Positions 12,916 to 43,541 of a stretch of DNA of 64,000 nt are shown in pieces (position 1 is the first letter of the stretch; every line of letters starts with the position of its first letter). The position numbers were made by a program, and so were the translations under genes. The stretch is from Pogona vitticeps (lineage: Eukaryota > Chordata > Lepidosauria > Squamata > Agamidae). The stretch covers positions 5,623,501 through 5,687,500 of the forward strand of contig NC_135793.1 in NCBI RefSeq assembly GCF_051106095.1. Reading direction: 5' to 3'. The notes under the pieces were generated by a model that made no database searches, was not told where the DNA came from, and saw only the letters and a program-made list of their open reading frames with translations.

Positions 12916-13000
12916 AACCATCGAGTCAATTCTGACTTATAGGAACCCTTTTCAGGGTTTTCCAGGTGGAGCATAATTAGAAGTGGTTTCCCATTTTTCG
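12912..13000 (-). mobile_element. Sauria-type SINE 3' portion
   Basis: GAGTCAATTCTGACTTATAGG, CCCTTTTCAGGGTTTTCCAG and AGAAGTGGTTTCCC are the reversed Bov-B-like tail and body of the squamate tRNA-SINE. The tRNA head is missing. Confidence 0.7.
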
Positions 13001-13518
13001 GTTGTTACAAGGGAAACAGCAATCTCAAACACAGTGAAGGCATTCAGTGATGGTTGTCATTTGGTGATAGTACCCAGCAAGTAGACAAAGCACGATGCCG
13101 ATGCCACTGTATCACTTTAGTTTTAATTAAGGTGTTTGGGTTGTATCCGTGGGATTTATGCAAGTTTTGACCCACTGTTTACCAATTGATTAAATGGTTT
13201 TACTTTAGCTGGGACTAGCAATTGGATTGAAGATTGAGTTCATGAAATAATTCCTGATGACTATCCAATATAGCGCTCATCTCATGTAGCGCTTCATTGG
13301 CCAGACACCAAGTTTATATGACCTGCTTTGTTTTTATTAGCACTTCCAGGGCACATGTGGGAGGAGTAGAAATGATAACAGAGAGTGGAGCCCATTGTTC
13401 TATTGCTTCCTATGCCATCTCAAAAAAGAAGCCGTATAGTTACAGAAAGTGCTTCCTTTCACACAGATCACAGCTTCTTTAATAGTGTTTCCTCAATCTC
13501 TGTGTCACATGTTTAGAG

Positions 13519-13654
13519 CAGTTGTCCCCAACCTTGGGCCTCCAGGTGTTGTTGGACTTCAACTCCCAGAAATCCTGGTCAGCAGAAGTGGTGGTGAAGG
13601 CTTCTGGGAGTCGTAGTCCAAGAACATCTGGAGACCCAAGACTGTGGACCACTG
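13519..13654. mobile_element. hAT-like foldback MITE
   Basis: Inverted termini begin CAGTTGTCCCCAACCTTGGG and end GGACCACTG. The arms contain GGACTTCAACTCCCAGAA and its reverse counterpart. The flanking 8-mers GTTTAGAG/GTTTAGAC differ at one base, as expected of an aged hAT target-site duplication. Confidence 0.85.
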
Positions 13655-13731
13655 GTTTAGACAACTGGAGGAGATTATATGAATAGGGAGGGCAACAGTT
13701 TCGACCAACTCAGTTGCACATTCACCTAGAT

Positions 13732-13855
13732 CAGTGGGTCTCAACCTTGGGTTCTCAGATGTTTCTGGACAACAACTGCCAGAAATCCTGGCCAACACAG
13801 CTAGTGACAAATTTGAGTTCAAGAACATCTGGGGATACAAGGTTTGGAACCACTA
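13732..13855. mobile_element. hAT-like foldback MITE
   Basis: Starts CAGTGGGTCTCAACCTTGGG and ends GGAACCACTA. The 8-bp flanks ACCTAGAT and ATCTAGAT differ at one base. More diverged than its neighbour 80 bp away. Confidence 0.82.
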
Positions 13856-13963
13856 ATCTAGATTGACTAGAGGAGAGCCATTATTTTGCCACAGTGCCAA
13901 AAAGTTCTACCTGGCCCAAAACCAGTAAGCAATTGTGATATAACACTAGGTATATACAGTATA

Positions 13964-14369
13964 CAGTGGTGCCTCGCTAGACGATGATAATCCGTTCCAC
14001 TGAAATAGCTGTTTAGCGAAATCGTCGTCTAGTGAAAAGCATTTCCCCATTGGAATGCATTGAAACCTGTTTAATGCGTTCCAATGGAGAAGAATCGTCA
14101 TTGTCTAGCGAAGATCAGCCATAGGAAAGCCGCTTTGCGAACCACCGATCAGTTGTTTAAATCGCTGTCTTGTGAAGCTTAGGTCCCAAAAACACCCGTT
14201 TTGCGAGTGTGGAGGGAGCTGTCAAAATCGTTGTCTAGCGAAAATTGGTTTGCGAAGCAGGGACCCCCATAGGAATCACTGTTTTGCGAATCGCTATAGC
14301 GATCGCAAAAAGTCAATGTCTAGCGAAAAATACTGTCATGCAGGGTAACTGTCCAGCGAGGCACCACTG
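13964..14369. mobile_element. Tigger/pogo-like MITE with TA duplication
   Basis: The inverted termini are CAGTGGTGCCTCGCTAGAC and GTCCAGCGAGGCACCACTG, flanked by TA on both sides. The interior repeats variants of TTGTCTAGCGAA and GTTTTGCGAA many times. Confidence 0.88.
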
Positions 14370-14374
14370 TATAT

Positions 14375-15200
14375 ATATTTGTGAAGCTACAAGCAAAGCT
14401 TCATTCAATTCCATTACGAGCCAGCTAAAATGGAGGATGAAATTATATCTATGCTTTGGAACATGATGTTTGACCACATAGGGGAAATAATTTGGTCATG
14501 ACTACTAGATATGATAACTGCCCATTTTTACAACCATTTTAATAATGTTTATTAAAGCAAGGCCAGGATTCAGATAACTACTTAGTGCATGATATGTTCC
14601 ATGAGGCATAATAAAGTTACAGCAATTAGTATTTTGATTCATAGTCGAAAATTCTTTCTGCTTTTTTTCCATAATGAATGGATTTCGTTAAAAATATCAT
14701 ACTACTTACAACCCAGTCTGATGTGTGTTTACTTGGAGGTAAAGTCCTATTGATTTCAGTAAGGTTGACTGCATCATAAATAGTGCAAAGAACTCTAATC
14801 CAAGCCATAAACAACAATAATTATATCTGACAATATATAAAATAAATTGTGCCACAATGAAGCCAGCCTTTCTTAAATGGCAAAAACAGATCTGAAATGT
14901 TCCACAGCCAAGCGTTTTTTTGAACTGAAGGAAGCAATTCATGGAAAATTGTTCCGTTCCACTGTGAAACTGAGAGTATTAAATTTATAACTGCAGCTAT
15001 GTCTCTCCATCCAGGGCACTACATCAGATGTAGATGTAAATGATAAAAGTTTCAAGCAGCTGATGAAGCGGAAGTGATGGGTAACTCTGTACTGTAATCT
15101 AGAATCCATATGTCAGGTTTGGCTGATGGAGATCGGCGGTATATCTGGGCACATCACCCCTGTCCACCAATGAAAGATAAACAATACCAACCCAGATTCT
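14375..15200. other. Intergenic, no recognised feature
   Basis: AT-rich, lying between a Tigger-like MITE and Bov-B. Nothing recognised. Confidence 0.5.
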
Positions 15201-15207
15201 AACATTT

Positions 15208-15955
15208 ATTGTTGTTTAGTCGTTAAGTCGTGTCCGACTCTTCGTAACCCCGTGGACTAGAGCACGCCAGGCTCTCCTATCTTCCACTGCCTCCCGGAGT
15301 TGGGTCAAATTCATGTTGGTCGCTTCGATGACACTGTCCAACCATTTCATCCTCTGTCGTCCCCTTCTCCTCTTGCCTTCACACTTTCCCGACATCAAGG
15401 TCCTTTCCAGGGAGTCTTCTCTTCTCATGAGATGGCCAAAGTATTGGAGCCTCAGCTTCAGGATCTGTCCTTCCAGTGAGCACTCGGGGTTGATGTCCTT
15501 TAGAATGGATAGGTTTGACCTCCTTGCAGTCGAGGGGACTCTCAAGAGTCTCATCCAGCACCACAATTCAATAACATCAATTCTTCGGCGGTCAGTTTTC
15601 TATATGGTCCAGCTTTCACTTCCATACATTGCTACTGGAAGAACCATAGCTTTGACTATGCAGACCTTTGTTGGCAAGGTCTTAAAAAGCAGAGACCGAC
15701 CTTTGTTGGTCTCTGCTTTTGAAGATGCTGTCGAGGTTAGTCATCACTTTCCTCCCAAGAAGCAGGCGCCTTTTAATTTCTTGTGTGCTGTCACCATCTG
15801 CAGTGATCATGGAGCCCAAGAAAGTCAAATCTGTCACTGCCTCCATATCTTCTATTTTCCAGGAGGTGATGGGACCAGTAGCCATTGATCTTAGTTTTTT
15901 TGATGTTGAGCTTCAGACCATTTTTGTCGCTCTCCTCTTTCACCCTCATTAAGAC
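15208..15955 (-). mobile_element. Bov-B (RTE) LINE 3' end
   Basis: The minus strand encodes RT C-terminal pieces typical of Bov-B: LRVPSTARRSNLSILKDINPE, then LRLQYFGHLMRREDSL, RGRQRMKWLD and HGVTKSRTRL, ending in the (AAC)n-type tail. It is 5'-truncated with frame damage near 15560-15720, where a local inversion is also seen. Bov-B is known for horizontal spread among squamates and ruminants. Confidence 0.92.
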
Positions 15956-16378
15956 ATTTATTAGTGGTCAATAAAGGCCACAATTTCACAGCATTGGCAT
16001 AGGATACAAAGTGGATCCAAGCATCAGATGACCTGCCTGTCAACCAAAGCTCATCCTTCCCAGTTGATGGCTCGAGAGGACCAAGTGTGAAGGATGTTGG
16101 CAACTCACTGGGTCCGACTCTGATGCTGAATGCTGAGGAAGAGGATAAAGGGTTGAGGGGATGTTCCATCTGTAGTTGGTATCCTCTTCCTGTTGCTATA
16201 CATGGGGTCCTGCCACGCCTGTCGTGTTTCCCTTCATTGTATTCATGTCCTACCGTTCTTCTTGCTGTGTGTGCTTGTTTGCTCCACAGTCATTCCTGAT
16301 GCGGCAGTGTGTACTTTAGGTTTTTATATTGCTATTTCCAGAAAGTTGGTAGGGGAAAAACTTTATTTGCTTGAAATA

Positions 16379-16712
16379 TGGTGCTAGGGGAAGAGCTTTG
16401 CAGATAACCTGGACTGACAGAAAGTGGGTCCTACATCAAATCAAGCCGGTACTATCTCTAGAGGGGGGAAATGTTGAGGCTGAGCTACCTTACTTTGTGC
16501 GCAACCTGAGAAGTCAAGATTCTCTGGAATAGACAATAACGCTGGTAAAGGTGGAAGGCGGCAGGAAAAGAGGAAGACCAAATGCTAAATGGACTGACAC
16601 ACTAAAGGCTTGAGTTTGCAAACGCTGAGCAGGGCTGTTGAGGACAGGGCATTTTGGAGATTGCTCAATCATGGGGTTGCCATAAGTCAGAGGAAACTTG
16701 ACAGCACATAAC
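16379..16712 (+). mobile_element. RTE-type LINE 3' end fragment
   Basis: The order of segments (ATATGGTGCTAGGG, AAGATTCTCTGGAATAG, GGAAAAGAGGAAGACCAAAT, CATTTTGGAGATTGC, GGTTGCCATAAGTCAGAGG) is that of a Bov-B-related RTE 3' end, with an AACAACAACA tail. It is a different subfamily from the copies at 15.2, 51.9 and 59.1 kb. Confidence 0.75.
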
Positions 16713-16719
16713 AACAACA

Positions 16720-17860
16720 CATTCCTAGAGTCCTCCAACCGGTGTGACTAACATTTCTAAATTCTGCCTCTGATTGGTGAAGCCTGTTGCTTTGGAATAT
16801 CTGTGTTTCTGGGACATGAAGAACCAGCCAGCTTTTCAGTGCAAAATTGCCGTCTCTTACATTTGCCACACATGGAAATCATGTGTGCTTTATAAACTCC
16901 ACGGGGAAAGTGGCCAAAGTGGTAAGAATTCTATCTGGCCCCACCCACTGTCCTTTGGCCCCGCCGCATGACCTGAAATCCAGCCCTTCCCCAATTCAGC
17001 CAGATTCGAATCCATCTCCTTAGCTGAAAAACATTTAAGGATGCTCCCTTAAAAGAGAACGGATTGGTGCAGTCTCCTAAAGGCACTTCCAAGTCATTTT
17101 CATATGAAAATAAGATTAATATGGGATTTATGACTTTCCATCTATATTGTTAATAGTTTTTCATGGAAAGATAAAAAAATTAATAAGACCTTATCTCTAG
17201 AACTAGTTGTGATTATCTCATCCTGTGTATGTTTGGGCTTTGTTCAATGCTTCTCCAGGAGAAACTTTTGAAAAAGTTCTTTAACCCAGTCCTTGCTCTG
17301 CCTCTGCCCCATTTATTGCAGTGCAGAGGAAACAAAAAAAAAATTACTTGAAATGTTTTTTTTTTTAAATAACATGTCATCCCTGCAAGAGATAATGGTA
17401 TCTTGTTATACCCTCAGCTGGCTTTAATCAGAATTGATAAGAGAACAAAGACAGAGGTGTACACACTCTTTAAAAAACCACATTTCATCCCTAAGTTGTA
17501 ACACTCTCTCATCGCCAAAACGATGATCGCATACCCTAAATTTTTTTTTAAAGCTAAGTGGTGGTGGTTGAAATTGCAGTTAGAAACAATAGAACAAAAA
17601 AATGTATGGAAGAGCGATTTTTATCTGTGAGCGTGTCCCACAAAATCTGGTGGAATGATGACCGAGGGCATAATACTTTGCAGGCTGAGAATCTCAGCTT
17701 TTCACATTTTCCAAAATCAAGTCTCTAGTCTTATGATGATGATGATTTTAACAAATTAAACTAAACAGGCAATGCCTTGTGAAAACCTTGAAAGGTGAGT
17801 ATTGTTTTATGGCTTAGGGAGAGAGGTGCTAGAATCCTATCAGGCAGATTGAATCGAATC
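16720..17860. other. Intergenic, no recognised feature
   Basis: Unique-looking AT-rich sequence with short A and T runs. Confidence 0.5.
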
Positions 17861-17862
17861 AT

Positions 17863-17992
17863 CATCATCACAGAACTGTGTAGCTGGAAGAAACTCTATG
17901 GAGTTGAGCCTTTCTTAAGGAGGCACAGCGGGGAATCAAACTCTCAACCTCTAGCTCTCCCACCAGAGAGACCTAAACCATAACTTTCTGTT
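17863..17992 (-). mobile_element. tRNA-SINE with CR1-like tail
   Basis: GAACTGTGTAGCTGGAAGAAAC begins the reversed tail; GGGGAATCAAACTCTCAACC and ACCTAAACCATAAC are the head. It follows a short (ATC)n run. Confidence 0.75.
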
Positions 17993-17994
17993 TC

Positions 17995-19100
17995 ATCTGC
18001 AGACATCTTGGGGTCTGTGTTTTCTCCTCAGTTACTCTGTAATCTGGAACAGACGTCCTCTGCATTTAAGATGGATAACTCCTGCATGAAATCCCTCCTG
18101 GAGACAAATAAATGTGCATGCAATAACTTCCACTCAGTATTTTCCAACCCATAAGGACTAGCAACTTACAGCAACAGAATATGCCTGGCATTCTATGCTA
18201 TGCAGTGGGTTTTTCTACCCAAAGATAATATTTAGAATAACGAAGGTGGGAAGGGGAACTTGAATATCTCTCCGATTGATGCTGGATGTTGACATTTTAA
18301 AAGTTTGAAGCCAAATACAGAGAAATCTGTATTTACAAGTTATGACTGTTACGGATTTTAAAAATTGGCTAGCAATGAAAATGTGTATGTGTTTGAAATT
18401 GGATGACAACGTCAAACATCTTAAATTTCACCTTGTTCAAAGCTTGTTTTTAAAAGGTAAGCTTGAAGTACAGTATGGTGTTTTAAAAGATCTGGGTGCG
18501 TTGTAAGTCTATTGGGCCAATAGTCAATTTTTATATGCATATTTCTTACCCTTTTGTATTCTTTCCTCTCCGTTATTGTTTGTTCAAAAGCGGGGACATA
18601 TAAAAGCGTTGTAACAACCACAGTGAATCATCTCTATAAATAGAAGCAGAAAATATGCAGTTCTTTAAAACAAACTGAAGTTCCTAAATACATATATATG
18701 TGTTTCCATAATTTCAGAATTGGAAATTAATTTATTTCCCCCATTTATGTAACAAATGCCACCACTAGTATTTATAACTGAGAATGTCAAAACGGGTTGT
18801 GGCTCTATTTATTTACTTGCTTGATCGAGTTTAGGGTTTTACCAAAAAATTAAAAAGAAATAGTGCTCCGTTACAAAAGGGTCCAATCTTAATTAATTAA
18901 TTAATTAATTGGCTAATCTCAGGCTGCTAGAATCCACCTCTGATCGTTTGATAGATGATGATGCTTGTTCTGGTAGGAAACTGGACAGGGAAGGCACCAA
19001 GAAAAAAACTAGAGATGGGGGAAAACGCTTTTTCTGAAAGACAGCGTCTTTTTCTGAATTTGGGGTGGGTGTGTGAGTTAAATGTCTCTTTCAATTTATA
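17995..19100. other. Intergenic, no recognised feature
   Basis: AT-rich sequence with a short (TTAA)n run at about 18890..18910. Confidence 0.5.
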
Positions 19101-19104
19101 GAAA

Positions 19105-19245
19105 AGAGACGTTCCACCTGCGTTTTAATCCCAACGTTCCATTACAAGGTTCAGCAAAGAGTTTTTTAATCTCAACGTTCCATTCCGGAACCGTTCCTTT
19201 TAATCCCAACGTTCTATCCCAGAACGTTACACTGCAACGTTCCAA
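19105..19245 (+). repeat. Cluster of ACGTT motifs in short direct repeats
   Basis: Six ACGTT pentamers occur within about 135 bp. Three lie in direct repeats of the form TTTTAATCYCAACGTTC. The region is CpG-containing and precedes the TBX22 promoter by about 5 kb. Confidence 0.75.
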
Positions 19246-20245
19246 ATCCTGTAAAACCTCATGACGGGCGCGCTGTTTCTCACTCTGATTCTATAAATTG
19301 TCCCGCTCTGGGTATCTCAGCCTTCTCTCAAAGGAAAATATAATGATTCCGAGATATTCGAAGGCTCGGCGGTGGAATTCATCTCTTTGAACCGGCTTCA
19401 GATCCTCCGAAGGAACCGCTTCCGATTCGAAATCTTTTTCTCCGGAATCACGTTTGGAACCGAATGCGTCTTTCTTGTTCAGCCCCAGAGGCTTTAAGAA
19501 GAAAGCAATTCATGACAGGCAACACTGGATCCAGGTAAGAAATTTGGGCCACTGGAAAAAAACACACACAACGAATTCCGGTTTCTGTTTGCGTCCAGAA
19601 TTTCCATTCAAATTAAATCCAGTCTTTAAAGAGGGCTAAAAGGCGCGGGGGTCTCACCGTCTGCCCGATCCTCACCAATCCGCTTTTCCTCTCACACGTG
19701 AGTCCGAGAAACGGTTATTTTCAGTGCCATAGACATGATGGGAAGGGATAAGAAAGGAGTGCCTCTGAGCATGTGCCAAGTGCCTTTCTCTGGCCTATGG
19801 ACTCCACACACCAGGGTTTCTAAGCCGGGGGAGGGGGCTACCTTGCAGGAGGGTCAGTGGATCCCGGGCATCTGTTATTTGTCTTGGAAATTGCTTAGGG
19901 CGAAACGCCCCGTCAGTCCTAAATTAGAGTTAGACCCGTTGGGACTTGTTAGTGATAAGGGACCATAAATACAGTACCCTTCCTCTCCATGCGTTTGCGC
20001 TAGTCGGGACTAAGAGCGGATTGGGCTCATGGGCTGTCTGATCATCTGTGACGAAGCCTTAGCGGAACAGCCTCCGGTTTAGTTATACTCGGTGAGACGG
20101 GGAAACGTCTGGTTGGAATTTCACCTCCTTCAACGACATACTCCCTGAACTATCGATAAGACCTTGGGGCACAGCCTGAAGAGGATGAATTACCATAGAA
20201 AGCTAGCTGTTGGCTTGATTTTTTCGGGGGTCTGAAAAAACGGAT

Positions 20246-20452
20246 CAGCTGGCTGGATATCTCAGTCGTTTACGTCTCCTGTTGTGGAGCCAGAGGTTGG
20301 TAGTTCGATTCCCCAGTGGGAGAAGAGCCAGCCTGTGGAGCCTTGGGCAAGCTGCGCCGACCCAGAACATCCCCAGAAGAAGAGAAAGGGAAACCACTTC
20401 TTAGTAATCTCTATCTGGGAAACCGTAAACCATAAATCAGAAGTGACTTAGG
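20246..20452 (+). mobile_element. Sauria-type tRNA-SINE
   Basis: The head GGCTGGATATCTCAGTCG and B box GGTAGTTCGATTCCCCAG are followed by GAGCCTTGGGCAAGCTGCG, GGGAAACCACTTCTTAG and the tail CATAAATCAGAAGTGACTTAG. Confidence 0.85.
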
Positions 20453-20455
20453 TAT

Positions 20456-20530
20456 TGTCTTATTTATTGGCTGCCTTTCTCCCAACAACGGAACTCGAGG
20501 CGGCTCAGAGTTTTAGCAAGAACTAAAAAT
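20456..20530 (-). mobile_element. LINE 3' end remnant (TTATTTATT..CTTTCTCCC..GGCGGCTCA)
   Basis: The order TTATTTATT, GGCTGCCTTTCTCCC, GAGGCGGCTCAGAG matches the lizard LINE end also seen at about 61290..61390 and in part at 22715..22760. It directly follows a SINE. Confidence 0.5.
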
Positions 20531-22278
20531 ACAATAACGTATACTTTGAAAAACACTTAAATTATAAAAGGTTGACCTGCTCTTGCCTTTATACTATTTT
20601 GGAGACCACACGGCCTTTTCCTAATATTTTCACTCACTTAGATGTGTCTGCATTTTGCGCAAGATCGGCGCAGCATTTTCTCCCCGCTCCTTCCCTGCTA
20701 GATGTTCAGCTCTTCTCTCCGTCCCTACCACACCTCCTTTTTCTGCGATCCACAGGGACCAAAATCATGTTTTGCTTACCCTTCCGGCTTTGCTGGGATC
20801 ACGCAGGGGAGACACCCAACCTTTCCCAGCTGGAAAAGTCTCTCCCACCCCTTTCCCCTCCCTGCTATCCCATAATAACCTGCTCCTGAGGTAGGCTCAG
20901 CTTAGGTACAAAGGACATTTCTTTCGATGGACAAGCGACCTCGGTTGATATTTTGGGTAAGGTATGGAAAAGGGTTCCGCCTCTTGGCGCAGATTGAACC
21001 AGCCACTATTTAATCAACAAATAGTTAATCAGCCGCTCCTCTCTCTTCCACCCTTGGGTGAAATTTTCCTGCCAGGTCCCCTTGAAAGGAGATTTTCCAC
21101 CTTGCTGAAAAGCAGAAAGAAATTTTCTTTTCCTTTTCTTCGAAAGCCAGGAATAGAAAGCTGTCTTGTCGCACTTGACGCTGAAATTGACATGCCTCCG
21201 CCTTGAAATTGACAGGCGCACTTGTCAATGGCTAGAAAGTTTATTGTTCCCTCTGGAGAGAATCTGGGTGCTCAGATCTCTTACCTTTTCACCCCGGCTG
21301 GAAACTGAACGCTAAGCCTGCTTCCTAATGGAGGGGCGATTTGGTCCGGGGAGATGAGACGCCATAGATCAAAGCCTCCCTATCTCCGGGAAGTCTATGC
21401 TTCTTTGTAATGGAGTCATTTCACACGTCTAGCTATTACTCACCAAACGTAAAGTAACTTGGAACTGGGCGTGCGTGTGTGAGCCAGCTGCGTCTGGGCT
21501 GCTATAAATGAAAAACAGATTAATTTTTTAAAAAAATAAAATAAAGACAACTCTCTGATGAAACGCTGGCTCTCATCAAAGCGAGCTCACCTCCAGCTAC
21601 TCAAATTTACCAATTTTTAAACTTTTGGGAGCAAAGTTTTCTTGTTATTGTTACAGTGTATAAGATTAAATCTCCGTGCATTTGTTTCGGTTTTAATTTT
21701 GGTTCCTCCTCTCTGTTGTTGCCACTGTCAACCAACTGCCTCAAATATCGGTTGGATTTCTTTTCCCTCTTACCAATATTTTATTTATTATTTTATTGCA
21801 GGATTTTCTGGTTCAACCCTGCGCGGCCAAACCGACGAGATCCGTACAGCTTTACGCGAAAGGACGTCCCATTGAGTTCAATCGTGCTCCCGGAATCCTA
21901 TGCCTTTTTTTAAAAACCTGGGAATGAACCGGACTAAACTCAAGAGGAGTTAAACCTCATTAGGATCGCGCCCTTCTCGACTGAAATGGACGTTAAACTG
22001 CTCTATAAAAAACCTGGCATAGACCGGTTTGTGCGTGCTGTAGGACGACAGCGGTGGGGGGGTGGAAAACCTCACGATTTAGTATAATAAATAAATTCTC
22101 ATTGGTCAGAGCTCTGCTGATGACGGCAGATATGGGGAATCCCTCTATATGTGGAAGAGGGTGGTATGGAAAATGGAATAATAATAGCAGAAACCCAAGA
22201 TTATCTTATAAATAGATAAATAGAGCTGAATTCACCCTTCCGTTCGGTTTGGACGCTTCTGTGGATTACTTAAGGCAG

Positions 22279-22323
22279 AACTTGCTGTTAATTGTATGCA
22301 ATTAACTTGCTGTTAATTGTATG
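22279..22323 (+). repeat. Short tandem duplication, 25-bp period
   Basis: A 20-mer AACTTGCTGTTAATTGTATG occurs at 22279..22298 and 22304..22323 with a 5-bp spacer. Confidence 0.9.
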
Positions 22324-23371
22324 AAAAGACATTTTCATCAAGGAAAATTGAAGTGCTTAGTATTCGGTTCCTTCTCCAGAAGCCAGAATGCTGAGCTACC
22401 CTGCACTTTCATTAAGGAAAGCTACGTAAATGGACAGCCGTTTTTCATGTAGGAGGAAGGGAGACGTGGGGTAAAGCACCATTTTCCACCCCCAGGTGCT
22501 TCCAGGTAAGCAGAGGTGGAATCGCAGCCCAAATAGCATATTCAATTATTATTTAATATATGTAATGTATATGCTTTGTATATTTTATACGTTTGCGCAA
22601 GAGAGAGATTGTAAGGCTGATTAGGAGGCTCATTAGAGTCTAAAATCCTTACTAGGGGTTCAGTTCCATTGAATGTATTGGGGCTTACTTCTGAGTAGAA
22701 ATGTTATTTCTTTAAAATATTTTTACCCCACCTTTCTCCTTTAAAAGGGTCCATTAAAAACACGACATTAAATACTAAAACAGTAAACTATCCCAATATT
22801 GAAGAAGAAATAATAATAGTGTATTAAAAGGTTAGGTTAAAGCATTACAGGGGGAAAAAAAACAGATTTAGAAGCAACAACTTATAAGCCACCCCATTTA
22901 TTGTCGTGTAGACAACCTGTCACTCAGGAAAAACCTTCCTGAAGAGAAAGTTATTGTTTGCAGAAGGAGAGCAAAGCAAGGGCCAGCCCTGGTTTCCAGT
23001 GGGAGGGAGTTCCAGAGTCTGTATAGACTTGTGCTCTAAGGTTAGGGTCCTCTACATACTTTCCCATTGGGCAGGCATGCTTAACACTGTATCAGGACTC
23101 TAATAAAATTATTGATAAGCTCTAGAAGATTATGATGATGGGTTTGATGGTAATTTTCATCATTTGCATCCTTGGACAAAACAGACAGGGTACGAGTGTG
23201 GCTGAAATGCAGTAGTAGGCCCCAGATAGAGTAGGCCTGTTGACGAAATGGAATTTACTAAGAAGTAGACTCACCAAATCGCCACTGATTCAAGCTGTGG
23301 CTTATTCCTGGATTTCAGACCCGGTGTGTTTCCTTGGAAGGGAGTCCAACTGAGCTCCATGGATGGCACTC

Positions 23372-23545
23372 CTTACTAAGGGTGTCCAACTTTGGGAGGG
23401 TCACCTTGAGGTCCTCCAGATGTTCTAGACTCCCAGCATCCACTTCCAGCATCCTTTAACATTGTCTGTGCTGCCTATGGCTGCTGGGAGCTGCCAACCA
23501 CCAACATCTGGAGGTCTACAACTGCCCACCCTTGGGTTATCCACC
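23372..23545. mobile_element. Old hAT-like MITE remnant
   Basis: GTGTCCAACTTTGGGAGG, CCTCCAGATGTTCTAGACTCCC and AACATCTGGAGGTCTACAAC recall the hAT-like family but the arms are badly diverged. Confidence 0.4.
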
Positions 23546-24766
23546 TTGGTGCCCAGATGTGCTTTGACTAAAACTCCCAGAAGCCTTCGCCATGAGCTGG
23601 AGCCCAGCGAAGATGTTTTCACTCTCTGAAGCTCAAAAACCTGCCTTTCCCCTACCTCTGAAACCACTGGTCGTTTGGGACTTCTATATTTCTTTTGGGT
23701 TTGCCTGATACGCAGCACAGACTGTCACTGTCTTCTAAAAATGCCATTATTACTATTGTTAGGAGACGGTGATGCTTTCATTACGATTACTGTATATAAG
23801 GCTTTGTGTCAAGAACGCTAATGGCAAAAAGTCGTTTCTCAACATGAACGGGCAGAGGTTTCCAGTGATACCAATAAGAGGTGACATCTTTCCATGACAA
23901 TAAATGTGATAGACGGCGGCTTTAACAATGACGCCGACAGACGCTTTGATACTAGACAGTGCTCAATCGTGAACGTGATAGAGACGGAGGGAGAGACTTC
24001 CAGGGCCGAGTTTTGGAGCCGCCCTTTCCATTCTGCCTCCCTTGCCATCCAAAGAGTGCCCCAGGTTTTCCTCGGATAGTAAAAGGATCGTAGCGTCACT
24101 GGGCTGGTCCAGTCCGACCTTAGCTTACCCAAAGCCCTCATGCCCCACCCCCGCCTCCAACGATGTTGAATTTCCTTCTCAGTTTGCCGTCGGACCAAAG
24201 AACCCAGACAAGAAGAGTGGGGGGTGGGGAATCGCCTCCGGTTGCCATCTCCTCCCCTTTCGCTCTTTCTCCCTCCCCGATCTCTCCCTTTCCCTACGAG
24301 TTCCCTCCTTCTCTCCTTCCCTCCCTCCTTCCTTCCCTCCTTTAAGGACGCCCAACAATTTCCAAAACAAAAGGCGGCGTCATTTGGCTGCACCAGGATC
24401 GCCCGGGTGTCCTGCCTTGCCGGGCTCCTTCGAACCGGGCATCAACGAGGTTTCTCCTTGGAAATTGCCAAAAACGACGGGTGCGCTTTTCTCCTCTTTG
24501 AAAATGTTCTGAGCCACTCTCTTCTCCCTTCCTAGCCGTTTTCTTGGCGAGCCACTGGGAATTTCTGGATGGAGATCCGGGCAGCCGGGAGGCCCCGCGT
24601 CTCTCTTTAGGATGAGGCGCAAACCGAGACGAGGCGGGCGCTTCTCTGCCCAGGAAGCCGACGCTTCAGCCCCGATTTGGAGAGGGCGAGAGCCTTGTTG
24701 AGCGGCGAAGCCAAGAGAGGAGGAATCGCCTCCTGGGGGGTCGGTTCGAACCCAGTCGGGCGGGCC

Positions 24767-43367
<18,601 letters not shown>

Positions 43368-43541
43368 TCAGCTTGCTACAAGCAGCAGCAGCACACGAAA
43401 GCCTGCGCCCCAATCTGCTTTTGACTTCCCACCCAAGACTGATGGATGGTTGACTAAGGAATCCTTCTTTACAGGGTGGGCTGGGCAAAAAAAAGAGCTT
43501 CTCTGAAAATCACGTCAGCGAAGCAGAAGGATGGACGCCAC

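Larger units (their letters stand above)
20535..23990. other. Upstream flank of TBX22
   Basis: Mostly unique sequence with LINE-tail traces (22715..22760) and an old hAT-like remnant (23372..23545). It may carry upstream non-coding exons or enhancers, none of which can be placed. Confidence 0.45.

Noticed and set aside
15313-15888. 191-aa plus-strand open frame
   Set aside because: It is the antisense of the Bov-B reverse transcriptase C-terminus; the same shadow appears at 5.6, 51.9 and 59.2 kb.
23839-24535. Open frames of 156 and 184 aa upstream of TBX22
   Set aside because: GC-rich promoter sequence lacks stops by composition. The peptides are low-complexity (Ser/Pro/Leu or Gly/Arg/Glu).
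24677-24766. Upstream extension of the TBX22 frame
   Set aside because: The frame is open but has no ATG; the Kozak-like ATG at 24767 matches the known family start.
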